Below are positions 26,193-34,324 of a stretch of 64,000 nt of DNA, in pieces. Origin of the DNA: Propionibacteriaceae bacterium (GTDB lineage: Bacteria > Actinomycetota > Actinomycetes > Propionibacteriales > Propionibacteriaceae); the NCBI GenBank assembly GCA_016717345.1, contig JADKFR010000002.1, positions 1 to 64,000 on the forward strand, in the 5' to 3' direction. The first letter of the stretch is position 1, and every line of letters begins with the position of its first letter. Position numbers and translations under genes: made by a program. The notes under the pieces are model-generated. The model was not told the DNA's origin and searched no databases. It saw only the letters and a program-made list of their open reading frames with translations.

Positions 26193-27872
26193 TCAGCCGG
26201 CCGTACGCAACAAGGCAGCCTCCGCAGCTGGGCCCCAGCGCCCGTCCACCAGAGCCGCGGCGACCTGAGGCAACGTCTCGGCCAGTTCCGAGAGCCGAAC
26301 CATGCCGAGGTCGTGCAGCATCGGATACACCATGATCTTGCCGCCGGAGGTCCGGTTGTTCACCGCAGCGATGGCGTCGGCGACCCCGGCCATGCCGGTG
26401 ATCGCGTCGAGGGAGACGTTGGTGTCCAGCGTTCCCGCTTCGACCTTGGCGAGCATGGCCTTCATGTCCTGGATGCGGGAGCCCGACGTGCCGACCAGGT
26501 AGATGCCCTTCGTGACGATCGCGTTCAGGTCGAGCGGCGCCAAGGTGCCGATGGCGAAGCCTGCGAAGGCGTTGACGATCGCGTTGTCACCGGCCAGATC
26601 GACGGCCTGGGCGATGAGCGCGGGAGCGGGCACCATGACGGCGAGGTAGCTGTAGCCGGGAGCCAGCGGCTCGTTGCGGGAGTTGCGGAAGCTGGCCGGC
26701 ACCCCGTTGGCTTCGGCCACCGGTGCCACGACCGCTGACAGGTGCGCGAGCCGGACGTCATCCACGTCCACCGCGTCCATCGAGATGCCAGGCACGCCGC
26801 TGACCGCGGTGCGGATCGTGTGCATCAGGCCCATCGGACCGGCGGCGCCCACGATCGCGACCTTGTCGCCTGGTCGCAGTTCACACTGCGCCGGGATCCG
26901 GGCGTAGCCGGCGTCGGCCGAAGCGTCGGCGGCCCCGGTGTAGCGAATCAGGTCGTAGTGCACTCGTCCAACGTCCACCTGGACCGGACGGTCGACAACG
27001 CCCCCGCCCAACACGATGTCGAGCACGCCGAACGGGGCGAGCAGCGGTCCCAGCTGCTCGATCACCTCGGCGTTGTGCCCGGCGTAGACGATGTCGTCGA
27101 ACTGCTCACCCGCGAGCTCGGCGACCCCGGACGCGGAACGGACGGAGTCCCCGACCTCGTCGCTGGAAGCCGTACCGATCACGGTGACCTCTGCCGGCGC
27201 CGAGGCGGCCCGTAGGGCGGCGACACCCTGGAGGGACTGGCCGGCGTCCACCACCACCAGCAGGCGGCCACCCGCCTTGAGGGTCTGGCGCTCGCCCCAC
27301 GCGTAGGCCGCCTCGACGCACGCCCAGGGTTCGATGAGGGCGACCGCCGAACTCGTCGGGGTATCGCTGACCGGGATCAGGAAGCGTTCGCCGGTGTTCG
27401 GGTCCATGATCACCCGCTCGTCGAGCACCACGTACTCCTGCAGCGCGCCCTCGAAGTTGTAGCCGAACGCGGCGTTCGAGCTGGCCGTGGGCAGGTGACG
27501 GTAGTCGGTCTGCACCAGCACCCGCTCCCCCACCCGGTGATGCCGGACGTCGGAGCCGACGGCGACGATCCGTCCCACCGGCTCGTGGCCCGGCACGATC
27601 GGGCGGGCACCCGGCTGGTAGCTGGGGATCTCCGCCAACTCGTCGGCCGACAACCCCGAGAGCACCTCGCTCTTGCGCGGGTGCCGATCGAAGGCGTGCA
27701 GCAGCTTGGTGTCGGAGAAGCAGATGCCGACGGCTTCGGTCTTCAGCAGCAGTTGGCGCGGGCCGAGTTCGTACATCGGCTTGGCCGGGTTGTGGACGAC
27801 CTGCTCAGCGCCCACGAACTGGATCGCGTGCTGGGTGGCCGGGAATTCCTGGGTCACGGGTGACTCCTTCAT
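26193..27872 (-). CDS. Zinc-type alcohol dehydrogenase-like protein in the rhamnose operon (559 aa)
   Basis: A 559-residue MDR-type dehydrogenase, far longer than the usual ~350. An N-terminal GroES-like domain holds the catalytic zinc pattern GICFSDT (Cys51) and GHEPVGRI (His96-Glu97), but no four-cysteine structural zinc loop. Two nucleotide-binding-like strands occur: GGRLLVVVDAGQSLQG (about 205) and KVAIVGAAGPMGLMH (about 340). It may reduce lactaldehyde or oxidise a sugar derivative; sorbose-phosphate-reductase-like enzymes are the closest type I can suggest. It is the last gene of the rhaB transcript, 4 nt after rhaEW. The exact substrate is unknown. Confidence 0.75.
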   Translation of the reverse strand: MKESPVTQEFPATQHAIQFVGAEQVVHNPAKPMYELGPRQLLLKTEAVGICFSDTKLLHAFDRHPRKSEVLSGLSADELAEIPSYQPGARPIVPGHEPVGRIVAVGSDVRHHRVGERVLVQTDYRHLPTASSNAAFGYNFEGALQEYVVLDERVIMDPNTGERFLIPVSDTPTSSAVALIEPWACVEAAYAWGERQTLKAGGRLLVVVDAGQSLQGVAALRAASAPAEVTVIGTASSDEVGDSVRSASGVAELAGEQFDDIVYAGHNAEVIEQLGPLLAPFGVLDIVLGGGVVDRPVQVDVGRVHYDLIRYTGAADASADAGYARIPAQCELRPGDKVAIVGAAGPMGLMHTIRTAVSGVPGISMDAVDVDDVRLAHLSAVVAPVAEANGVPASFRNSRNEPLAPGYSYLAVMVPAPALIAQAVDLAGDNAIVNAFAGFAIGTLAPLDLNAIVTKGIYLVGTSGSRIQDMKAMLAKVEAGTLDTNVSLDAITGMAGVADAIAAVNNRTSGGKIMVYPMLHDLGMVRLSELAETLPQVAAALVDGRWGPAAEAALLRTAG

Positions 27873-27876
27873 GGGT

Positions 27877-29874
27877 TCAGTTGAGCATGTTCTGGCCGCC
27901 GGTCACGGGGACGGCCTGGCCGGTTTCGTAGTCCTGGTCGACGATGTAGTAGATCGCCTTGGCGAGGTCGGCGGGGAAGCACCCGCGCCGCATCGGCACC
28001 TGGGCCTCGTAGTGTCGCCGGACGTCGTCGATCGAGGTCGCGCCCGGCACCTTGCCGGCCCGCAGGTACTGCACGAACAACCCCCGCTCGGGATCGGTCC
28101 ACAGCGGACCGTCGAGGTAGTTGCCCGGGCAGATCGCGTTCACCTTGACCCCGTCGGAGACGAGCTCCAGCGCGAACGACTGGGTGAGCCCGATGCCGCC
28201 GAACTTCGAGCCGGCGTAGGCGAAGTTGGCCTTCGACCCGGCCAACCCCGACTTTGAGTTGATCTCGATGATGTCGAACCAGTCGGCGGGACGAACGGCG
28301 TGCTGCGCGGCCATCACGGGCGCCACGGCGCGAACCCCCAGGAAGTACCCGCGGTAGTTCACGTTCGTGACCAGGTCGAAGTCGCTCACCGACTGGGTGA
28401 AGATCGAACCCGCCCGCAGGACCCCGGCGTTGGAGACGAAGACATCGAGGCCGCCGTAGACCGCCACCGCCTCGGCGACCGCGGCCAGCGCCGACGCTTC
28501 GTCGGAGACGTCCATCCGGATCGCGACGGCCCGTCCCGGGCCGTGCTCGGTGCACATCGCGTCCGCGTTCGCCTGCGCCCCGTCGAGGTTCAGGTCGGCC
28601 AGGATCAGCTGGGCGCCCTGGGTGATCAGTTCCTGGGCGATGCCGAGGCCGAAGCCCTGGGCTGCCCCGGTGATCATCACGACCTTCCCGGTCAGCCGAC
28701 CGGCCACCTTGCTGGCCGCCACCGACTGGCGGTAGCTCTCGGCCTCCCAGTTCTCGATGAACCCGCGCTGGGCCGCGTCCATGCAGCGGACGGTGCCGAG
28801 CCGGTCGGCGTCCCGCGCCACCCGGAGGGCGTCGGTGAACGTGGCCAGGGCCGTGCGCGCCGCGGCGAGGTCGGCGCCGGCCCCGAAGGCGACCAGCCCC
28901 GGGATCACGGTGATGATCGGCGCCTTACCGTGCCGGCTGCGGTGGGCCGCCACCGCGGCGGCGAGTTCGGTGGCCACATCGCCCTGCGGAGAGGGGGTGA
29001 ACACCAGCGGGAAGGAACCCGCGTACACGATCTGATCGGGAATCAGCGGCCCCTGCGTGAGGACCGCGCAACCGGCGGCGGTCGTCCAGCGCACCAGATC
29101 GCCGGCGTCCGAGGTGACGACGGCGAGTCGTTCCGGCGTGCCCAGAAGCCCGCGCAGGGTGGGGGCCACCACGTTCCTCAGGGCGGTCAGCGCCGCCGCG
29201 TCGACGGGCTCGGCCGGGGGCGCCGGCGTCGCGTCGACGGCTGCAGCAATGGTGGCCGTCAGCCATTCGGCGCGCTCGGTCAGCTCCGCGGCGGTGTTGC
29301 CCGCGACGATGATGCCATGGTTGGCGAGCAGAGTGATCGCGGGCGCGGGCCGTCCGGTGCGGACGGTGTAGTCGTGACGAGCCTGAGCCACCTCGCGGGC
29401 GAGCGGGACCCCCGGATCGGTGTAGGGCACCAGGACTGCCTCGTCTCCGAGCAACCGCGCCACCAGGTCTTCGGCGTCGGCGTTGCAGGTGAGCGCGTTG
29501 GCCACCAGCGGGTGGGTGTGCAGCACGAGGGCGTCGGGGATGAGGGCGTGGAACAGGATCTCGACGCTGGGCCGACGGCCCGACGCGTCACCCAGGCGGG
29601 CGGCGGTCGCCGCCACCTGCACCGGATCCCCCGCCACCTCGCTGTCTGAGTTCAGCGCTTCCAGCAGGACGTCGATCCGCAACGGCACCAGGTCGGCCGC
29701 GGTCAGCGTGGCCAGCGGCACGCCGCTGGGCTTGATGAACAGCACCCCGTCCAGCTTGACCGACGCGTTGCCGCCGCCGGCGCGGGAGTACTCGGGGTTC
29801 GCACCGAAGCGATGGGCGACCTCGATCAGCTCGTCAGCCATCCTGCCCTGGGCCACTGGTGTCACCACGGTCAT
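27877..29874 (-). CDS. rhaEW: Bifunctional rhamnulose-1-phosphate aldolase / short-chain dehydrogenase
   Basis: A 665-residue RhaEW-type fusion. Residues 1 to about 390 form a class II aldolase/adducin domain (SRAGGGNASVK and the zinc histidines in VLHTHPLVANAL) that splits L-rhamnulose 1-phosphate into dihydroxyacetone phosphate and L-lactaldehyde. From about 400 a short-chain dehydrogenase follows (MITGAAQGFGLG, the SNAG segment, catalytic YAGSK), which oxidises lactaldehyde to lactate. Fusing the two passes the reactive aldehyde directly on. Its ATG overlaps the preceding gene's stop by 4 bp (29871-29874). Confidence 0.93.
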   Translation of the reverse strand: MTVVTPVAQGRMADELIEVAHRFGANPEYSRAGGGNASVKLDGVLFIKPSGVPLATLTAADLVPLRIDVLLEALNSDSEVAGDPVQVAATAARLGDASGRRPSVEILFHALIPDALVLHTHPLVANALTCNADAEDLVARLLGDEAVLVPYTDPGVPLAREVAQARHDYTVRTGRPAPAITLLANHGIIVAGNTAAELTERAEWLTATIAAAVDATPAPPAEPVDAAALTALRNVVAPTLRGLLGTPERLAVVTSDAGDLVRWTTAAGCAVLTQGPLIPDQIVYAGSFPLVFTPSPQGDVATELAAAVAAHRSRHGKAPIITVIPGLVAFGAGADLAAARTALATFTDALRVARDADRLGTVRCMDAAQRGFIENWEAESYRQSVAASKVAGRLTGKVVMITGAAQGFGLGIAQELITQGAQLILADLNLDGAQANADAMCTEHGPGRAVAIRMDVSDEASALAAVAEAVAVYGGLDVFVSNAGVLRAGSIFTQSVSDFDLVTNVNYRGYFLGVRAVAPVMAAQHAVRPADWFDIIEINSKSGLAGSKANFAYAGSKFGGIGLTQSFALELVSDGVKVNAICPGNYLDGPLWTDPERGLFVQYLRAGKVPGATSIDDVRRHYEAQVPMRRGCFPADLAKAIYYIVDQDYETGQAVPVTGGQNMLN

Positions 29875-31085
29875 CGGTCTGCTCCTTGAGTTCCTTGCCC
29901 GGAAGCGATCAACGCTGCCCCGAGCTTCACCAATTCGTTCCGTCGGGCCACCACGTCCCCGCCGACCGGGTCCCCGGCGTCATCGACGTATCCGGCTTCC
30001 CCGCTCTTCACCAGGGACTGATGAGCTGCCACCACGCACGTCCCTTCCCAGAACGCCTGCCTCGCGGCGTCCGACAGGGGCCCGTCGACGCAGGCCGCCT
30101 CCAGCGGGATCCGCTCGGGGGTGTTGTGTTCGGTGCCGGCCATCACGATGAGTCCCGCCTGCGTGAAGGCGTGGACGTAGGCGTCCACGCAGGCGACCGT
30201 ATTGCGGACGGGGATCAGCTCTGCGGCGTAGATCCGGCGCTGCAGCAACCGCTGCGCCAAGTCAGCGGCCGGTTCCTCAAAGGGGCAGATCGGGCTGACA
30301 CCGTCAGCCAGCGTGGGGTAGGTCGGAATCCCGCCCATGGCCAGCACATAGGCGTAGGCGTCGGCGAAGGCGAGCGGCACCTCCGGCACGAAGCCGGGCG
30401 TCCCCACCTTGATCAGCCGGGAGCGCAACTCCCCTTGCAGCGCCGCGGGATCGTCCAGAGCGACCCTGGACGGACCGCCGTAGGCGCGTTCCAGCACGCT
30501 GGCGCGTTCGTCGAGCGGAAGCGTGGCCAGGGCTTCCTGGAAAGCCATCGCGACGTGACGTTCCTGGAGCGAAACCCACTCCAGTGGCACCTCGCCGCGG
30601 CGGGCCACCTCGGACACGATGGCTTCCGCCGTGAGACCGGTGTTGAAGCCGACGGAAGCGAAGTGCGCTGCCAACTGGCCGACCATGGCGGTGGCCCGCT
30701 CGTCGTTGCCGCCGCGAATGGCCCGGGCCGTGGCAGCAGCCGCCGCGGGCTTGTCCCGGAACGGGTCGATCCCCTTGCCGCACAGGTACATCCGGCCCGG
30801 GTTCGCCGGATCGTTGATCCGGACGCCCGCCGCCTCCAGTTCAGGGTCCAAGGTGATGAACTCCAACCCGAAGAGCGCGACCACCCCCGCGTCGGCGGCC
30901 AGGGCCGCGAACCGCGCGTACACCTGCTGGTCGTAGAAGTTGGAGATCCCGATGGCCGCGGCCCCTTGTGCCACGGCAGCCTCAATGACGTCCGCGGCCC
31001 GGGTGAAGGCCGAGAAGTTCGGTGGCACGTGCACGTGGGTGTTGACCACTGGCGTGGTGGGTGCCGGAGCGGACGTGGTTCCCAT
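29871..31085 (-). CDS. PHP/amidohydrolase-like protein, unknown function, rhamnose operon
   Basis: A 404-residue protein resembling PHP-domain metallohydrolases: an N-terminal HxH in VVNTHVHVP (His17, His19), a Glu in ALFGLEFITL and a late GTEHNTPERIPL. It sits between rhaB (2-nt gap) and rhaEW (4-bp overlap), so it must be made with them. The known rhamnose pathway has no such step; possible roles are phosphatase or hydrolase activity on a rhamnose derivative or clearance of a toxic phosphorylated intermediate. Assignment to PHP rests on motifs only. Confidence 0.6.
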   Translation of the reverse strand: MGTTSAPAPTTPVVNTHVHVPPNFSAFTRAADVIEAAVAQGAAAIGISNFYDQQVYARFAALAADAGVVALFGLEFITLDPELEAAGVRINDPANPGRMYLCGKGIDPFRDKPAAAAATARAIRGGNDERATAMVGQLAAHFASVGFNTGLTAEAIVSEVARRGEVPLEWVSLQERHVAMAFQEALATLPLDERASVLERAYGGPSRVALDDPAALQGELRSRLIKVGTPGFVPEVPLAFADAYAYVLAMGGIPTYPTLADGVSPICPFEEPAADLAQRLLQRRIYAAELIPVRNTVACVDAYVHAFTQAGLIVMAGTEHNTPERIPLEAACVDGPLSDAARQAFWEGTCVVAAHQSLVKSGEAGYVDDAGDPVGGDVVARRNELVKLGAALIASGQGTQGADR

Positions 31086-31087
31086 GA

Positions 31088-32572
31088 CTACCTTTCAGAG
31101 GGAAGGACGCGTTCGGCGGCGTCCCAGTGGGCTTCGGTCGACCCCAGCCGACCAGGGGTGTAACGGACGAGTTCGGACGAGGCGATGGCGACCCGGCGCA
31201 GGGCCGCGAGGTCCCCCGAGAGCGCCCCGCAGGCGCGGGCCTGGACGAGCAGGTTCCCCAGCGCGGTGCCTTCGGCGGGCCCGGCGACGACGGGTAGCCC
31301 GGTGGCTTCGGCGGTGAGCTGGCACAGCAGGGTGTTCTGCGACCCGCCCCCGACGATGTGGACGACGTCGACCGCGCGATCAGCCAGCGCGCAGGCCCGC
31401 CGAACCGCCCGACGGTACGCCAGCGCGAGCGAGTCCAGGATGCACCGGGTGATCAGGTCCGGATCGGGGCTGAGGTGCTGGCCCGTTTCCTGAGCCAGCG
31501 CCAGCAGTCGCGCCGGCATGTCACCGGGCGGCAGCAGCCGCTCGTCGGCCATATCGAGCACGCACCCCAGCCCGGGGAGGCGGGCGGCGGCACCGAGCAG
31601 GCCCGGCAGGTCCACGTCCCGGCCCTCGGCCCGCCAGGCACGCATCGACTCGCTGAGCACCCACAGGCCCATCACGTTCGTCAGGTAACGGACGGTGCCG
31701 TCCACACCCAGTTCGTTGGTGAAGTTGGCCTGCCGGCTGGCGTCGGTCAGCACGGGCGCGTCGAGTTCGAGCCCGACCAGCGACCAGGTTCCCGATGAGA
31801 TGAAGGCGAAGCGGTCGGTCTCCGCCGGGACGGACACGACCGCCGAGGCGGTGTCGTGCGAGCCGACGGCCACCACCGGGACCGACGACGTCAGGACTCC
31901 TGGCAGGCTGTCGCCCAGCAGGGTGCCCGGCTCGACCAGCTCCGGCAGGATCCGGGGAACGTCGATGCCGTGCGACGCCTTGAGGTAGCCGCAGGTCTGG
32001 GACGACCAGGTCCGGCGCGCCACGTCCAGCAATCCGGTGGTGGAGGCGTTGGTGACCTCGGCCACCCGCCGTCCGGTCAACCAATAGCCGAACAGGTCGG
32101 GCATCAGCAACAGGTGGGACACGTCGGCCCATTCGACGCTGGACGCCTCGGCCACCAGCTGGAAGATCGTGTTGAACGACATCACCTGCAGGCCGGCGAT
32201 GGCGTACAGCCGCTCGGCCGGAAAGTCGGCGAAGACCCGCTCCGGGACGCCCTGGGTCCGCTCGTCGCGATAGTTGAAGGGCAGGTCGCGGAGCCGGCCT
32301 GCGGCGTCCAGGAGGGCGTAGTCGACCCCCCAGGTGTCGACGCCGACCCCCGTCAGGCCGCCGCTGGCCGCCTGCGCCGCGTCGATGCCCCGCGTGATCT
32401 GCTCGAACAGGCCCACCGCGTCCCAGCGCAGACCGTCGGGCCGCGTCGTGGGGCCATTGGGGAACCTGGCTGCTTCGGCGAGCCGAAACCGGCCGCCTGC
32501 CAGCGTCCCCAGGATGACCCGGCCACTGGAGGCGCCGAGGTCGACCGCGGCGAAGGCGGTGGGGTCACTCAT
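31088..32572 (-). CDS. rhaB: Rhamnulokinase
   Basis: A 494-residue FGGY kinase phosphorylating L-rhamnulose at O1. The N-terminal ATPase strand AAVDLGASSGRVILG, GVGVDTWGVDYALLD, LPFNYRDERTQGV and the C-terminal VHIVGGGSQNTLLCQ are characteristic of RhaB. The ATG at 32572 overlaps the stop of a predicted 11-residue leader frame (ATGA), so initiation is probably coupled. It is the first gene of the rhaB-PHP-rhaEW-ADH transcript, with its own promoter and operator. Confidence 0.93.
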   Translation of the reverse strand: MSDPTAFAAVDLGASSGRVILGTLAGGRFRLAEAARFPNGPTTRPDGLRWDAVGLFEQITRGIDAAQAASGGLTGVGVDTWGVDYALLDAAGRLRDLPFNYRDERTQGVPERVFADFPAERLYAIAGLQVMSFNTIFQLVAEASSVEWADVSHLLLMPDLFGYWLTGRRVAEVTNASTTGLLDVARRTWSSQTCGYLKASHGIDVPRILPELVEPGTLLGDSLPGVLTSSVPVVAVGSHDTASAVVSVPAETDRFAFISSGTWSLVGLELDAPVLTDASRQANFTNELGVDGTVRYLTNVMGLWVLSESMRAWRAEGRDVDLPGLLGAAARLPGLGCVLDMADERLLPPGDMPARLLALAQETGQHLSPDPDLITRCILDSLALAYRRAVRRACALADRAVDVVHIVGGGSQNTLLCQLTAEATGLPVVAGPAEGTALGNLLVQARACGALSGDLAALRRVAIASSELVRYTPGRLGSTEAHWDAAERVLPSER

Positions 32573-32604
32573 CGCCGGTCTCGCCCGCTGCTGGTGGCCG
32601 TCAT
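32569..32604 (-). CDS. Putative 11-residue leader peptide of rhaB
   Basis: An ATG at 32604, preceded by CAGGAGCTTCCC, opens the frame MTATSSGRDRR and stops at TGA 32569-32571, which overlaps the rhaB start codon. No good ribosome site directly precedes rhaB, so leader translation could deliver ribosomes to rhaB. Inferred from sequence only. Confidence 0.4.
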   Translation of the reverse strand: MTATSSGRDRR

Positions 32605-32623
32605 GGGAAGCTCCTGAGGTTTC

Positions 32624-32635
32624 TGAATCGTTTCA
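32624..32635. promoter_or_regulatory. RhaR-type operator before rhaB
   Basis: TGAATCGTTTCA, one base from a perfect LacI-type palindrome, directly downstream of the rhaB -10 and covering the predicted transcription start. It matches the sites at 39061 and 40206. Confidence 0.65.
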
Positions 32636-32636
32636 T

Positions 32637-32665
32637 ATTCTAATCCGGCGGCCGCTGTGGGTCAA
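32637..32665 (-). promoter_or_regulatory. rhaB promoter
   Basis: On the minus strand TTGACC (32660-32665), a 17-bp spacer, then TAGAAT (32637-32642). The operator follows at once. Confidence 0.7.
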
Positions 32666-32687
32666 GGGCCGACGGCCCCCGGCACCG

Positions 32688-33044
32688 TCAGCGCACCGAC
32701 AGCACAGCCTCACCGGCGCGCTCCAGTTGAACCTCGAGGTTGAACACCTCCGGCACGAATTCCCAGGCCTCGTCGGGTGCGCCTTCGGTGCCGAAAAGAC
32801 GGGCCATCTCGGCCTGCCACCGGGCATTCACCGCCGTTTCGGCGACCCGGCGCTGCGCCGCGTCCAGGTCGTCGGACTCGGCATACCCGATGAGCAGGCC
32901 GTCGGGTCGCAGGAACAGTGAATAGTTGCGCCAGTCGGCGTCCCGCAGTGCCACCAGGAGCTCAGGCCAGACCTCGGCGTGCCTGGCCCGATACTCCTCG
33001 AGGTTGGCCGGATCGACGTGGCCGAGAAAGCAGTAGCGGGCCAT
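32688..33044 (-). CDS. rhaM: L-rhamnose mutarotase
   Basis: A 118-residue dimeric ferredoxin-like enzyme interconverting alpha and beta L-rhamnose. The family core YRARHAEVWPELLVALRDA holds the catalytic His, and NYSLFLRPDGLLIGYAE and TAVNARWQAEMARLF follow. ATG 33044 is chosen because GGGGAG lies 10 nt upstream; ATG 33062 would overlap rhaI by 13 bp. It lies 5 nt after rhaI, in the same transcript. Confidence 0.9.
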   Translation of the reverse strand: MARYCFLGHVDPANLEEYRARHAEVWPELLVALRDADWRNYSLFLRPDGLLIGYAESDDLDAAQRRVAETAVNARWQAEMARLFGTEGAPDEAWEFVPEVFNLEVQLERAGEAVLSVR

Positions 33045-33049
33045 GCAGA

Positions 33050-34216
33050 TCAGGCTCCCCACCCGGACTGGGTGCCCCCCGCACGATCGGCGGCGATCCG
33101 GCCCAGGTAACCGGACGCGGCGAACGCCGCCATCGGATCGGCCGGCAAGCCGCGGGACTCCCGCCAGGCCGCCAGATCAGCCCGCACATCGGTGTAGAAG
33201 GCGTCCATGAACACCCCGTTCGCCCCCAGCACGTCACCGGCGGCCTCAGCCGCCGCCAGGGCGTCGCGATCGACCAGGAGCGCCTTGGCGGTCATCTCCT
33301 GCACGTTCAGCACCGAACGGATCTGGCCGGGGATCTTTTCCTCCACGTTGTGGCACTGATCGAGCATGAACGCGACCGGCGAGCCCGGACCATAGCCGCC
33401 CCCGCGGACCACCTCGAACAGGATCCGGAACAGCTGGAACGGATCCGCCGCCCCCACGATCAGATCGTCGTCGGCGTAGAACCGGGAGTTGAAGTCGAAA
33501 CTGCCGAGCTTGCCCAGCCGCAGCAACTGCATCACGATGAACTCGATGTTCGTGCCCGGCGCATGATGCCCGGTGTCCAGGCACACCAACGCCTTCGGGC
33601 CAAGGGCGGCCACCTGTGCGTAACTGGTGCCCCAGTCCGGCACGTCCATGTGATAGAAGGCCGGCTCGAAGAACTTGTACTCCAACACCAGCCGCTGGTC
33701 TTCGCCGAGGCGGGCATAGATCTCCGACAGCCCCTCAGCCAGCCGGTCCTGCCGGGCCCGCAGGTCGACCTGCCCGGGATAGTTGGAACCATCCGCGAGC
33801 CAGATCTTCAGGTCGCGCGAACCGGTCGCGTCCATGATGTCGATGCATTCCAGGTGATGGTCGATCGCCCGGCGCCGGACGGCAGGATCCACATGGGTCA
33901 GGCTGCCGAACTTGTAGACGTCCTCCTGGAAGGTGTTGGAGTTGATGGTGCCCAACGACACCCCCAGCTCCGCGGCGAACGCGCCCAACGCCGTGTAGTC
34001 GTCCACCTTGTCCCACGGGATGTGCAGCGCGACGGACGGTGCCAGCCCGGTGTAGGCGTGCACCTGCGCGGCATCGGTCAGCTTCTCCTGGACGGTACGC
34101 GGGGTGCCGGGCGTGCCGAACACCTTGAACCTGGTCCCCGAGTTCCCGAACGCCCACGAAGGCAGCTCGATGGCCTGGGTGGCCAGTTGGTCGGCGATGG
34201 ACGAGAAGGCGGTCAT
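33050..34216 (-). CDS. rhaI: L-rhamnose isomerase (RhaI type)
   Basis: A 388-residue TIM-barrel isomerase converting L-rhamnose to L-rhamnulose, of the Pseudomonas stutzeri RhaI type rather than E. coli RhaA. Metal-ligand strands are visible: VLEYKFFEPAFY (Glu), VCLDTGHHAPGTNIE (Asp, His) and FDFNSRFYADDD (Asp). ATG 34216 is chosen because residues start MTAFSSIADQLA and a 29-codon upstream extension has no family sequence. I see no good promoter between it and the hairpin at 34271-34306, so it may depend on read-through from rhaS. Confidence 0.9.
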   Translation of the reverse strand: MTAFSSIADQLATQAIELPSWAFGNSGTRFKVFGTPGTPRTVQEKLTDAAQVHAYTGLAPSVALHIPWDKVDDYTALGAFAAELGVSLGTINSNTFQEDVYKFGSLTHVDPAVRRRAIDHHLECIDIMDATGSRDLKIWLADGSNYPGQVDLRARQDRLAEGLSEIYARLGEDQRLVLEYKFFEPAFYHMDVPDWGTSYAQVAALGPKALVCLDTGHHAPGTNIEFIVMQLLRLGKLGSFDFNSRFYADDDLIVGAADPFQLFRILFEVVRGGGYGPGSPVAFMLDQCHNVEEKIPGQIRSVLNVQEMTAKALLVDRDALAAAEAAGDVLGANGVFMDAFYTDVRADLAAWRESRGLPADPMAAFAASGYLGRIAADRAGGTQSGWGA

Positions 34217-34270
34217 GACGGTTCTTTCGGGGAGTGAGGCAGTGGGCTGATCAACGGAATCGAGCGGGGT

Positions 34271-34306
34271 GCTGTGCCCGGCCGGCGCCTGCCGGCCGGG
34301 CACAGC
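34271..34306 (-). terminator. 16-bp perfect hairpin between rhaS and rhaI
   Basis: Arms 34271-34286 and 34291-34306 pair perfectly around a 4-base loop (gcct). There is no T run. It follows the rhaS stop by 18 bp, where importer operons often have an attenuator or RNA-stabilising stem that keeps binding-protein mRNA abundant. Confidence 0.75.
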
Positions 34307-34324
34307 GTGGTGCTTCAGGCCAAC

